From: Acetobacterium woodii
GTDB taxonomy: Bacteria > Bacillota > Clostridia > Eubacteriales > Eubacteriaceae
Reading direction: 5' to 3'
Length of the DNA stretch: 64,000 nucleotides
Assembly (NCBI GenBank): GCA_016213825.1
Contig: JACQZP010000026.1
Coordinates: forward strand, 124,001 to 188,000
Below, piece by piece: positions 29,048 through 37,002 of the stretch (the first letter of the stretch is position 1; the number at the start of each line of letters is the position of its first letter). The notes beneath the pieces are model-generated. The model did no database searches and was not told the DNA's origin. It saw nothing but the letters and a program-made list of their open reading frames with translations. Made by a program: the position numbers and the translations under genes.

Positions 29048-29410
29048 ATGTATAACAATGATTATATCATGCGGATGATTGAAGATTTATCGGCTTTTTT
29101 AGCTAATGTGGTGTTTCACAAAGATGCCGCCGCAATTGAAATATTTGATGAACAGGGAAATATTTCAGAAAGCAATTTATTGCATGTGCAGATGTTGGCC
29201 ATGATCGGCGAAGGCCGGCTCAATGAAGCCGAAAACCTGCTGTTTGAAAAAATCGAAGGTGATCCCAACCCGGCCTATTTACAGGTTGCCCTGGATTTTT
29301 ATACCAATCTGGATAACCTCAGCGAAGAGACCCTTAATAACGCCGGCTTTCCCAGAGTCGAGATTGTCGAAGGTTTGGGAGATATTAAAAAGATTTATCA
29401 GGCGATGTAG
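29048..29410 (+). CDS. DUF6483-like hypothetical protein
   Basis: A 120-residue acidic cytoplasmic protein. ATG 29048 follows GGAAAGAAG; a longer reading frame to 28871 has no ribosome site and a basic, non-family-like extension, so I exclude it. The sequence begins MYNNDYIMRMIEDLSAFLA, contains a two-helix tetratricopeptide-like segment (LLHVQMLAMIGEGRLNEAEN) and ends with EGLGDIKKIYQAM. I recall this pattern from DUF6483 proteins of Firmicutes; no function is known. It precedes the RadC gene by 60 bases, probably in one transcript. Confidence 0.7.
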   Translation: MYNNDYIMRMIEDLSAFLANVVFHKDAAAIEIFDEQGNISESNLLHVQMLAMIGEGRLNEAENLLFEKIEGDPNPAYLQVALDFYTNLDNLSEETLNNAGFPRVEIVEGLGDIKKIYQAM

Positions 29411-29470
29411 AAACAGATTAAGTATTATTTGTACCAAGATAAACTATCAGAGCAGAGAAAGGATCGTAAC

Positions 29471-30148
29471 ATGGATAAAAATCCCCACAAAGGCCATCGA
29501 CAACGGGTTAAAAACCGGGTCATCAACGAAGGTATCGACAGTTTTGAGGATCATCAGATTCTCGAGCTGCTGCTATTTTACTGCATTCCGATGAAGGACA
29601 CCAACGAACTGGCGCATCTGCTGATTAAGCATTATGGCTCGCTGTCTGGGGTGTTTGATGCCGATCCCAGAGATCTTTGCGACCAGATCGGTATTACCGA
29701 AAATACCGCCGTGCTGCTGTCCCTGATCCCAGCCTTAGCGCGGCGTTATCAGCAGGGTAAGTTCCGGGAAAAGGCGGTGTTAAACAGTACCACCAAAGCG
29801 GGCGAGTACACCATGGCGCTGTTTACCGGGCGACTCAATGAGGCCTTTTATGTGATCTGCCTGGATAGCCAGAACAAGGTCAACCAGGCCACGCTGCTTC
29901 ACGAAGGCACCATCAACGAAGCGCCGGTTTACCCCCGGCTGATTGTCGAAACGGCCCTGCGCCATCAGGCCGCCAGCATCATCCTGGCCCACAACCACCC
30001 CGGCGGCAGCCAGAAACCCTCCCAGGCCGATCTCGATGTCACCCGCAAGATCAAACTGGCCACCGAAGCCATTGCCATCCCGGTGGTGGATCACATTATT
30101 GTTGCCGGAGAAAGGTATTACAGTTTTGCCGAGAACCGGGTGCTGTGA
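29471..30148 (+). CDS. radC: RadC family JAB-domain protein
   Basis: A 225-residue protein of the RadC (JAMM/MPN metalloprotease-fold) family. ATG 29471 after GAAAGG; an in-frame start at 29429 has no ribosome site. The N-terminal helix-hairpin-helix region (about 1-95) precedes the JAB domain (about 105-225) with the zinc motif H-N-H-P-G-G-S…D (HNHPGGSQKPSQAD). The name suggests DNA repair, but the role in repair is disputed; RadC proteins are common beside mobile elements. It is the last gene before the GC-rich phage-like module, which may use this boundary. Confidence 0.9.
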   Translation: MDKNPHKGHRQRVKNRVINEGIDSFEDHQILELLLFYCIPMKDTNELAHLLIKHYGSLSGVFDADPRDLCDQIGITENTAVLLSLIPALARRYQQGKFREKAVLNSTTKAGEYTMALFTGRLNEAFYVICLDSQNKVNQATLLHEGTINEAPVYPRLIVETALRHQAASIILAHNHPGGSQKPSQADLDVTRKIKLATEAIAIPVVDHIIVAGERYYSFAENRVL

Positions 30149-30272
30149 ACGAAGCGAGCAAAAAGCAGTAGGGTGATGAAAATTTGCCAACAATTAGCGG
30201 GGTAAACGCGCTAGAGGTTGTTTTTATGACAAATATATATCATCAAAAGTTGCTGAAAACGATTGATTGTTT

Positions 30273-30281
30273 TGATATAAT
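30273..30281 (+). promoter_or_regulatory. Extended -10 promoter element at the left edge of the phage-like module
   Basis: TGATATAAT is an extended -10 (TGnTATAAT). No good -35 is seen. A leader of about 125 bases follows with AGGAGG at 30326 not followed by a start codon, and an inverted repeat CCGATGGT (30355) / ACCATCGG (30392). Confidence 0.4.
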
Positions 30282-30414
30282 AATTGTATTCAATGCACTT
30301 GGCATTGCTGGTTTAGAGAAGTAAAGGAGGATAACGGTAGTCTGTGGAAAAAAACCGATGGTCAGTAATCGATTCGGTAAAGAAAATTTCAACCATCGGT
30401 GCAGTAAGAAAGAG

Positions 30415-30858
30415 ATGGTAATGAAAATGCACGTCAACAGAAATAGACACATAAAAAAGCAAGCTAAGCATTCAGATCTGGGTGAAAATGGGCCGGGAAT
30501 CACGGTTGTCCGATGTCCGCACGCACGAACCTGCCGATTTAGCGGGGCACAATCAAAACAAGTCCGAACGCGCTGTCGTGGTGTTCTGTGCCGGGTCAAT
30601 CACTGGGAAGCCTGTCTGATAATTGGTTTTAAATGCCAGTGGTTGCGCAAGCAGATCCTGGTTGAAGTCAAAGGCAATGAGATCCGCTATATTTCCCGTC
30701 ATTCAAGCGAGCACCAGGAAGTGCTGCCCCGGCTCAAGCAGTTGTCCTGCCAGGTCTGTGAGCACCGGGTACTGGATTATCATGTCATCTATGGGGATGC
30801 CATCATCGATGTGAAGTGCAGTCGCGACGGGCATTTGAGTTCCTATTCGATCAAATAA
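30415..30858 (+). CDS. Cys-rich hypothetical protein of the phage-like module
   Basis: About 147 residues from ATG 30415 (30421 and 30427 are possible). Not recognised. It is basic and rich in Cys: VRCPHARTCRFSG, RCRGVLC and the C-terminal pair CQVC … VKC. Such spaced Cys pairs suggest zinc binding. The second half (QILVEVKGNEIRYI … VIYGDAIIDVKC) looks like a small beta-rich domain. It opens the phage-like module and precedes a terminator-like hairpin and the first structured element. Function unknown; a DNA- or RNA-binding role is only a guess. Confidence 0.55.
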   Translation: MVMKMHVNRNRHIKKQAKHSDLGENGPGITVVRCPHARTCRFSGAQSKQVRTRCRGVLCRVNHWEACLIIGFKCQWLRKQILVEVKGNEIRYISRHSSEHQEVLPRLKQLSCQVCEHRVLDYHVIYGDAIIDVKCSRDGHLSSYSIK

Positions 30859-30969
30859 TTAAAAAGGGAGGACGGTTTGGCGGGAAAGCCAGACCAACGA
30901 AAAAAGACAATTAAAGAGTGCCGATGTGAAATGATACTGAGTTAAGATGCGCCTGTTAAACAGAGTGAC

Positions 30970-31037
30970 TAAGATACCGGATGTTCACAAATTTAGGGAA
31001 GTGGCCCAAAAATTTGTGTACATGCGGTATTTTTTTG
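30970..31037 (+). terminator. Large terminator-like hairpin, possible attenuator
   Basis: ATACCGGATGTTCACAAATTT pairs (about 19 of 21) with AAATTTGTGTACATGCGGTAT, then seven T. Its loop contains AAGTGGCCC, which can instead pair with GGGCCCACT just downstream (31048-31056). The two structures would exclude each other only partly, so regulation by attenuation is possible but unproven. Confidence 0.6.
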
Positions 31038-31068
31038 CGTGGAAATGGGCCCACTATGGTGTGTGGTC

Positions 31069-31168
31069 GGGACCGACCATTTATCAATCTGTTGTTCGCT
31101 GCGGAATCGGACAGGCGATGCCGTGTCCGCTCCGATGCGAACAACATGATGTGATAAATGTCGGTCCC
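31069..31168 (+). ncRNA. Structured element A: nested ~100-nt stem-loop upstream of the polymerase gene
   Basis: Outer stem: 31069-31086 with 31152-31168 (17 bp, one bulged C). Middle stem: GTTGTTCGC 31091-31099 with GCGAACAAC 31137-31145. Inner: CGGA 31102-31105 with TCCG 31131-31134, then CGGACA 31108-31113 with TGTCCG 31124-31129, and a GGC-GAT-GCC tip. A paralogous element lies after the polymerase gene (33309-33423) with different stem sequences that still pair. It is either a non-coding or cis-regulatory RNA or a cruciform-forming DNA site. It is not protein coding. Confidence 0.65.
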
Positions 31169-31309
31169 TGTATCAAGGATGGTTTCGGGCCCGGTTATGG
31201 GTTGAGTTTCGGCCCCTGATATAACTAATTATCTGTACTGGTTGATGTTGGTATGGGGGTGTTGCCTCACTGAAATGTCGGCTCCTGCATCAAGGTTGGT
31301 TTCGGGCCC
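31166..31309 (+). repeat. Two copies of a CCTG-ATCAAGG-TGGTTTCGGGCCC tail motif
   Basis: The motif follows structured element A at 31166-31192 and occurs again at 31283-31309. Related copies lie at 33421-33448 and 33491-33518 beyond the polymerase gene. The segment around 31251-31290 (GTATGGGGGTGTTGCCTCAC) also recurs at about 33459-33480. So the whole 31069-31309 block is duplicated on the other side of the gene. Confidence 0.6.
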
Positions 31310-31358
31310 TGTATACAGGTTTCTTGTGGTCACTTCCCCGCAATGAGAAAGGAATAAA

Positions 31359-33296
31359 ATGAAAACAAATTATTGGATGACAACGGACTTGCAGGTGGTG
31401 GCGGATTATTTGGGTGATGCCGTGATCATTGCCTTTGATTTTGAAACGGCCCCGATGGCTGGCTGGCGGGAGGATCGGCAGGCGGCTCTGGACCCACACC
31501 GGGGGGAGATTGTTGGGGTGTCGCTGGCGGTGGCAGCGGGCACCGGGGTGTATCTGCCGCTTAACCACCGGGGTTTTGACAATGCCGAGGCCGCGGCGGT
31601 GTTTGATTTTTTGCGCCGCCGGGTTTTTGAAAACTCCGGGGTCATTAAAATTGCCCATAACCTGGCCTTTGAGGCCAAGTTTCTGCTGGCCCGGGGGATT
31701 GCGCTGGTGGCGCCGGTGTATGACACCATGGCCGGGGCGCAGCTAATTTATAAAGAGGACGGGCATTTTCGCCGGCTGGCTGATGTGGGTTTGAAAACCC
31801 TGGCCTGGGACTGGTTGGCTCTGGCGCTGCCCCGTTTTGTGGCGGTGGTCGGGCTGGGCAGCTTTGCCGATCTTGACCCCAGGGATCAGCAGACCATCGA
31901 CTATGCCTGCAGTGATGCCGATCTGGCGCGGCGCCTCTATTTTCTGGAAAACGACTGGTTTCAGGCCAATATCCCGGCGCACGAAGACCTGATCAAGGCG
32001 ATCGAAAGTCCGGTGGCGCTGTTTACCGCGCGGATGGAGTACCGCGGCTTCCGGATCGATGCGGCTGACATTGCGGCGGCGGCCGTGGTCTGTCAGGACC
32101 AGCTGGGGATTTACCGGAATGATCTGGAAAGGGGTGGCAGTCGACCGGTGCGGGTGGGCAAAAATGCCGCCACCAATGATCTCAAGGCTTATCTCTTTGA
32201 CGATCTCGGTCTGCCGGTGCAAAAACGCACCGACAGCGGCAAAGCGGCGCTGGATGAGGATGCCATCCAGCAGTTAAGCGCCTATTGCCGGGCGCAGGGG
32301 TTGTCGGCAATTGGCTATCTGGAAGCGATCAGTGCCTATCGGGGTCTGGCCAAGCTCTATCAAACCTATGTGCTGGGGCTGGGGGAGCAGATCAATCCGG
32401 TCACCGGGGCGATCCATACCCGGTTGTTTCCGCTGGGAACGGCCACCGGGCGGTTTTCTTCGGCCGAGCCCAATTGTCAGAACCTGCCGGCGGGGCCGGC
32501 CTATGGCATCCCGGTTCGGGATTTCTTTATGGCCCGGCCGGGTACCACCCTGGTGGCGGTGGATTACAGCCAGATCGAGCTGCGGATCGGGGCCTGGTTT
32601 ACCGGCGATGCCAACCTGCTGGCGGTGTACCGGGAGGGTGGCGATATCCACGCCGTCACCACTGCGGCGGTGTATGGAATCACGCTGGCCGAAGCCGGGG
32701 ACAAGGGCCATCCGGAGTATAAGGCCCGGCGGACGGTGGCCAAGAATATCAATTTTGGGATTTTCTACGGCCTCTATCCCCGCGGGCTTCAGGATATTCT
32801 GCGGGTCAAAACCGGTCAGCAACTCAGTCTGGAAGCCTGTCAGGCAATGATTTTCAATCTCCGGCTGGCCTATCCGGGACTTACGCCTTGGCAGGAAGCG
32901 ACCCGTCAGGCGGCCCACTATCACGAAACGGTTGACACGGCGTTGGGCCGGCGCCGCGCTCTGCCGGGGATCAACGCCCCGGAACCGGGGCTCCAGAGTC
33001 ATTTTGAGCGGGCTGCCCTGAACCACCCGATTCAAGGCACGGCGGCGGATATCTTAAAGCTGGCAATGGTCCGGCTGGAGGTGGGACTGGGGGAGCGGCC
33101 ATTCATTTGGCCGCTGCTGACGGTCCATGATGAGATCGTTTTTGAGGTGGAGACCCCTCGGCTGGCAGAGGCCATTGCCTGGATCACCACGGTGATGACG
33201 GCACCGCCCTTCCCGGGTTTTGACGTCCCCCTGGCCGTGGAAGTCACCGTCGGCGACCGCTATGGTTCGCTGGTGGGGTGGCAGTCGGGCGAATAA
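31359..33296 (+). CDS. Family A DNA polymerase, phage type, with 3'-5' exonuclease
   Basis: A 645-residue DNA polymerase with no 5'-3' exonuclease domain, as in phage replicases. ATG 31359 follows GAGAAAGGA. Proofreading domain: Exo I FDFETAP (D27, E29), Exo II NLAFEAKFL, Exo III YACSDADLARR (about 183-195). Polymerase domain: TATGRFSS…NLPAG, motif A DYSQIELRI (about 402), motif B RRTVAKNINFGIFYG (about 457-471), motif C VHDEIVFEV (about 589). All catalytic acids are present. The gene is clearly more GC-rich than regions 1 and 5. It is bracketed by the two structured elements, and downstream comes the primase-helicase, so it is the replicase of a mobile or formerly mobile element. Confidence 0.95.
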   Translation: MKTNYWMTTDLQVVADYLGDAVIIAFDFETAPMAGWREDRQAALDPHRGEIVGVSLAVAAGTGVYLPLNHRGFDNAEAAAVFDFLRRRVFENSGVIKIAHNLAFEAKFLLARGIALVAPVYDTMAGAQLIYKEDGHFRRLADVGLKTLAWDWLALALPRFVAVVGLGSFADLDPRDQQTIDYACSDADLARRLYFLENDWFQANIPAHEDLIKAIESPVALFTARMEYRGFRIDAADIAAAAVVCQDQLGIYRNDLERGGSRPVRVGKNAATNDLKAYLFDDLGLPVQKRTDSGKAALDEDAIQQLSAYCRAQGLSAIGYLEAISAYRGLAKLYQTYVLGLGEQINPVTGAIHTRLFPLGTATGRFSSAEPNCQNLPAGPAYGIPVRDFFMARPGTTLVAVDYSQIELRIGAWFTGDANLLAVYREGGDIHAVTTAAVYGITLAEAGDKGHPEYKARRTVAKNINFGIFYGLYPRGLQDILRVKTGQQLSLEACQAMIFNLRLAYPGLTPWQEATRQAAHYHETVDTALGRRRALPGINAPEPGLQSHFERAALNHPIQGTAADILKLAMVRLEVGLGERPFIWPLLTVHDEIVFEVETPRLAEAIAWITTVMTAPPFPGFDVPLAVEVTVGDRYGSLVGWQSGE

Positions 33297-33308
33297 GAGG
33301 TAGTGGTC

Positions 33309-33423
33309 GGCCAGACAATGGTTAATCCATTGTCGGCTGCGGGATCGGACAGACTATCGCCGTGTCCGCCCCGATGCCGAGGGTCTGCTCTTTGGGTACA
33401 ACCGGGTTAACGATTGTCTGTCC
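33309..33423 (+). ncRNA. Structured element B: paralogue of element A downstream of the polymerase gene
   Basis: Outer stem: 33309-33328 with 33404-33423 (about 17 of 20 paired, sequence different from element A). Middle stem: TCGGC 33333-33337 with GCCGA 33376-33380. Inner: CGGG 33340-33343 with CCCG 33370-33373, and CGGACA 33346-33351 with TGTCCG 33363-33368. Relative to element A, CGGA/TCCG has become CGGG/CCCG on both sides and the other stems have changed with pairing kept, while the CGGACA/TGTCCG stem is identical. That is the signature of selection on structure. Confidence 0.65.
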
Positions 33424-33514
33424 TGTAATTAATGGTTGGTTTCGCCCCTTGGTGGCTGGTATGGGGATGTTGTCTCACGTAAATGTTGGCCCCTGAATCA
33501 AGGTTGCATGTTGG

Positions 33515-33602
33515 CCCGGAGGATGAAAGGGGGACGTTACGGCGTGTCAGCCCTTAGGATGACATCCCGAAATGTCCCCCTGTCATACGGAGGAAACGCA
33601 AC
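33515..33602 (+). repeat. Hairpin element, copy 1
   Basis: An ~85-base element with near-palindromic arms: GGGGGACGTTACGG at 33529 and a CCGAAATGTCCCCC arm ending at 33580, around a GCCCTTAGGA loop. It ends with GGAGGAAACG. It lies just before the primase-helicase gene. Further copies are at 34053, 36373 and 37495. MITE/REP-like. Confidence 0.75.
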
Positions 33603-33642
33603 CTCCGATGGCCGAGATAAATAATATAAATGGAGAAAAGCA

Positions 33643-36096
33643 ATGAACACGAACGCATATGAAAACATCATCCCCCTGACGATTGACCCGGCGGCCTTTC
33701 TGGCCGCCTTTCATGGCGGGCCCTATGGCTTGCGCAGCTTTGCCGACCGACCCGAGGGTCGCGGCGGCCGGGGGCGCAACCGGACGGTGACGGCGGCCCA
33801 ACTGGCGGATCAGGACGGGGCGCTGCTGGCGGCGCTCCGGGCGGAGAATGACGGCGAACAGCGGGGGATCTTTTTTGTAGTTAACCCCGGCGGCCATAAG
33901 GATGCCGAGATCACTGCGGTGGCAGCCCAGTTTGTCGAAGCCGACGATCTGCCGCTCACTCAGCAATGGGACAACCTAATGGCCTTTCCGCTACCGCCCT
34001 CAATTATTGTGCGGACCCGGAAATCCCTCCACGGCTATTGGCTGCTGGCATTACCGGAGGATGAAAGGGGGACGTTACGGGTGTCAGCCCCAAGGATGAC
34101 ATCCCGAAATGTCCCCCTGTCATGCGAAGGAAACGTAACCCCTGATCAAACCGCTTCCGACCTGGCCCGGTTCACCCTGATCCAGAAACAACTGGCGGCT
34201 CATTTTTCCGGCGATCCGGTGATTGCCAACCTCAGCCGGGTGATGCGGCTGCCGGGGTTTGACCACCACAAGGGGGAACCGGTGGCGGTGCGCTGTCTGC
34301 TGTTTGAACCCCAGCGGCGCTATCGCCAGACCGAACTGGCAGCCGTGCTTTGCGAACTGCATCCCGATGATCCTTGCTTCGGGGTACGTGTCGCGGCCGG
34401 AAAAAAAGCCTCTACCACAACGGTCAACACAACCGCCACCACCAGCGCCAAAAACCGGTCGACGGTGGCGCTGGATCTGCCCCGGGGGGATTTTGATCTG
34501 GAGCAGCTGCTGAGCACCTGCGACTTTATCCGGTATTGTCAGGAACAGGCCGCCACCCTGCCGGAACCGTTGTGGTATCCGATGATCACCAATCTGGCCG
34601 ATGTCCCCGGCGGCGAGGCGGCCATCCATCAGCTGTCGGCAGCCCATCCCGGTTATAGTTTCGCGGCTACGGCGGCCAAAATCGAGCAGTTTCGCCGCTC
34701 CAATACCGGGCCCTTCAGCTGTGAAACGATTTCCGCCTGGGGCTTTAACTGTCCCCAGTTGGGCCGCTGTTCGGCCCGGCAGCCCCGGGACCGGGGTCAG
34801 GTCCCGCCGCCGCCCTGGTATCGGCAAACCAGAACCGGGCTGCGGCTGATCCCCGGGGTGCTGGCCAACGCCCTGGCGGCTCACAAGAACATCTTTTATT
34901 CCCGGCAATGCTATTATCAGTATCTGGATGGGGTCTATAAAAAGGTGGAGGAGCTCCATTGCAAGCATATCGTCCGTAAATACCTGCGCACCGATGACGT
35001 CGAGATGCATCAGATCAACGACGTCATTGGCCAGTGGACGATGGAAATTCTGCGCAGCCCCGAAAACTTAAATGTCAATAAAGAGCTGATCAATTTAAAA
35101 AACGGTCTCTATCAACGGTCGACCCGGACGCTTAAACCCCATGATCCCCAGCTGCTCTCAACCATTCAACTGGCGGTGAGCTATGATCCTCAGGCGGCGG
35201 CGCCGATCTTTGCGGCCTTTTTAAACGACTGTCTGGACCCGGAAACCCAGCTGCTGGTTCAGGAGCTGTGCGGTTATCTGCTGGTGCCGGTTACCCGGGC
35301 GCAGAAGGCTTTTGTTCTGGTGGGGGAAGGGGGCGCCGGTAAATCGACGCTGCTTTCCGTGATCCAGGAGCTGTTGCTGGGTTCGGCCAATGTCTCCAAT
35401 ATTTCCTGGCAGAATCTCGGCGAGACCTTTCTGACCGCCGAGCTGGACGGTCGGCTGGCCAATATCTTTGCCGATCTGCCGTCTAAAAATATTGACGACA
35501 GCTCGCTGTTTAAGAGCATCACCGGGGAGGACTGGCTCACTGCCCAGCGTAAAAACAAGGACCCCCACGGCTTTAAGAGTACCGCCCGGCTGGTTTTTTC
35601 CTGCAACAGCATCCCTAAAAATCTCGGCGACCGCAGTGAGGCCTTTTACCGGCGGCTGGTGATCATCCCTTTTGGGCCACCCAAACCGCCTCAGCAGCGG
35701 GACCTTCATTTAAAAGAAAAGCTGGCCCGGGAGGCGCCGGGAATCCTGAACTGGGCCCTGGTGGGCCTTGCGCGCCTCGATCACAATGGCTATCGTTTCA
35801 GCACCTCGGCCGTCAGCCAGGCCGCTCTGGAAAGCTATCGGGTGGCTGGCAGCTCGGTGCTGTCTTTTGTGGCGGATTGCTGCGTAGTCGAGGCCCAGCG
35901 GCAGGTTTCGGCGGCCCAGCTCTACCACGCCTACCAGCAGTACAGCGGGTCATCGGGGCTACGGCCAGTGAGTCAGAAACGCTTCTGGATGGAGTTAAAA
36001 GAAAGTTTTGGGATGGTCGAAAAAACGAAGGATTCGCTGACAAGAAGAGCGATTTACCATGGTGTTGATCTGGAGAATTTTGAAGACTTGGTATGA
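33643..36096 (+). CDS. Primase-helicase (archaeo-eukaryotic-type primase plus D5/SF3 helicase)
   Basis: An 817-residue replication protein. Residues 1-260 resemble a RepB/PrimPol-type primase, with GIFFVVNPGG and the HGYW motif (about 131-134, in RKSLHGYWLL). A poxvirus D5 N-like region (about 395-530) precedes an SF3 helicase: Walker A GEGGAGKS (about 561-568), Walker B NIFADLPSK, and motif C VFSCNSIP. Codons at about 138-166 (LPEDERG … EGNVTP) are a copy of the hairpin element inserted in frame, right after the HGYW motif. ATG 33643 is preceded only by GGAGAAAAGC. Together with the polymerase gene it forms a complete phage/plasmid-type replication set. Confidence 0.88.
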   Translation: MNTNAYENIIPLTIDPAAFLAAFHGGPYGLRSFADRPEGRGGRGRNRTVTAAQLADQDGALLAALRAENDGEQRGIFFVVNPGGHKDAEITAVAAQFVEADDLPLTQQWDNLMAFPLPPSIIVRTRKSLHGYWLLALPEDERGTLRVSAPRMTSRNVPLSCEGNVTPDQTASDLARFTLIQKQLAAHFSGDPVIANLSRVMRLPGFDHHKGEPVAVRCLLFEPQRRYRQTELAAVLCELHPDDPCFGVRVAAGKKASTTTVNTTATTSAKNRSTVALDLPRGDFDLEQLLSTCDFIRYCQEQAATLPEPLWYPMITNLADVPGGEAAIHQLSAAHPGYSFAATAAKIEQFRRSNTGPFSCETISAWGFNCPQLGRCSARQPRDRGQVPPPPWYRQTRTGLRLIPGVLANALAAHKNIFYSRQCYYQYLDGVYKKVEELHCKHIVRKYLRTDDVEMHQINDVIGQWTMEILRSPENLNVNKELINLKNGLYQRSTRTLKPHDPQLLSTIQLAVSYDPQAAAPIFAAFLNDCLDPETQLLVQELCGYLLVPVTRAQKAFVLVGEGGAGKSTLLSVIQELLLGSANVSNISWQNLGETFLTAELDGRLANIFADLPSKNIDDSSLFKSITGEDWLTAQRKNKDPHGFKSTARLVFSCNSIPKNLGDRSEAFYRRLVIIPFGPPKPPQQRDLHLKEKLAREAPGILNWALVGLARLDHNGYRFSTSAVSQAALESYRVAGSSVLSFVADCCVVEAQRQVSAAQLYHAYQQYSGSSGLRPVSQKRFWMELKESFGMVEKTKDSLTRRAIYHGVDLENFEDLV
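34053..34140 (+). repeat. Hairpin element, copy 2, inside the primase-helicase coding region
   Basis: The sequence from CCGGAGGATGAAAGG to CGAAGGAAACGTAACC matches copies 1, 3 and 4 and keeps the reading frame open. The GGGGGAC/GTCCCCC arms are intact, and the loop differs by two bases (GCCCCAAGGA). Confidence 0.75.
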
Positions 36097-36149
36097 AGTT
36101 GAATCATACGAAAAGAAAAGGCGAAATCGATATCGTCAATCGCACCAAA

Positions 36150-36228
36150 ACGAAGCGGTTTCGAAGCCTTTCGAAGCCGTTGCGAAGGGTTTGAACGGCT
36201 TTAATAAGGGATTCGAAGGGATCGAAGG
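36150..36228 (+). repeat. Iteron-like CGAAG repeats after the helicase gene
   Basis: CGAAG occurs at 36151, 36162, 36172, 36183, 36213 and 36222, the first four spaced 10-11 bases, with TTCGAAG cores. A reading frame through this stretch (36059-36253, ending GFEGIEGFFSKLSA) overlaps the helicase gene end and may be only a by-product of the repeats. Phased short repeats beside a primase-helicase gene suggest a replication origin. I see no other content to 36372. Confidence 0.4.
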
Positions 36229-36372
36229 CTTTTTTTCCAAACTCAGCGCCTAAGAACAAAAAAAATAAAATAAACAAACGGGTTATTTTACCCTGCCAAC
36301 CCCTTCGACCCATTCGGAAAGCCCGGAACCGGGTGAAAAGAAACCAGTGGAAAAGTAGCGTGAAAAGCATGC

Positions 36373-36453
36373 CAGAGGATGACAGGGGGACGTTACGGGT
36401 GTCAGCCCTTAGGATGACATCCCGAAATGTCCCCCTGTCATGCGGAGGAAACG
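36373..36453 (+). repeat. Hairpin element, copy 3 (longest palindrome)
   Basis: In this copy the outer arms ATGACAGGGGGAC and GTCCCCCTGTCAT are fully complementary, giving about 26-base arms with few mismatches. Copies 1, 2 and 4 have A instead of C in the left arm. It lies upstream of the sigma-region-4-like gene. Confidence 0.75.
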
Positions 36454-36513
36454 GCACTCTTCACGCAGCAACCCGGCGGTGCCACCACTACCGATAAAAG
36501 AAAGGAGCTTCTC

Positions 36514-36912
36514 ATGAGTAACAAAACCATCAAAACCATCAAAGCCAATATCACCGACCTTAAGGCGCGGATCTGGCGCAATACCCAATTTCTTGAGCAT
36601 GCTCAGAAACAGCTGGCGCTGATCTATCGGGCGACATCGGCGACCAATCGCCGCAGTCGAGCGCAGATCGGCCAGCTCCGAGCCGCCATTGACCGGGACA
36701 GCCGTCAGCTGGAAGCCGCCAATCAGGCCCTGGTGGCCGCCATTGACAACCAGGCCAGCCCCCAGATCCAGGAGCTGCTGACCCGCCGCTATATCAATGA
36801 CCAGCCCTTTGCCGACATCGCGGATGCCATGGGGTATGATCTGCGCTGGGTCTACCGGCTCCATGCCCGGGGGCTGGGGGCGGAAAAAAAGCCGGGTACG
36901 CGAAACCATTAA
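36514..36912 (+). CDS. Phage-type transcription regulator with sigma region 4-like HTH
   Basis: A 132-residue protein; ATG 36514 after AAAGGAGC. The N-terminal two thirds are a charged coiled coil (IKANITDLKARIWRNTQF … IDRDSRQLEAANQALVAAI). The C-terminal end LLTRRYINDQPFADIADAMGYDLRWVYRLHARGL is the helix-turn-helix of sigma-70 region 4 as found in DUF1492/ArpU-like late-gene regulators of Gram-positive phages. It probably activates the downstream lysis genes. A longer frame to 36427 would start inside the hairpin element and is rejected. Confidence 0.75.
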   Translation: MSNKTIKTIKANITDLKARIWRNTQFLEHAQKQLALIYRATSATNRRSRAQIGQLRAAIDRDSRQLEAANQALVAAIDNQASPQIQELLTRRYINDQPFADIADAMGYDLRWVYRLHARGLGAEKKPGTRNH

Positions 36913-37002
36913 CGGTCCGACTCTGCTCAGTCAACACGCCATTTAAAGCCATCTGCCGATCATGATAAACTGAAAACAAATCTAGGAAGGGAGGACATCC
37001 AA

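Noticed and set aside
31069-33518. CRISPR array or insertion sequence
   Set aside because: The repeats are few, unequal and not regularly spaced, and there is no transposase or cas gene anywhere in the window.
33436-33624. A 62-codon frame through hairpin element copy 1
   Set aside because: The frame exists only because the element is free of stops in that phase; there is no ribosome site and no similarity except to the inserted codons in the primase gene.
36059-36253. A 64-codon frame ending GFEGIEGFFSKLSA past the helicase gene
   Set aside because: It overlaps the helicase gene end without its own ribosome site and owes its repetitive sequence to the CGAAG repeats; kept only as an alternative reading of that interval.
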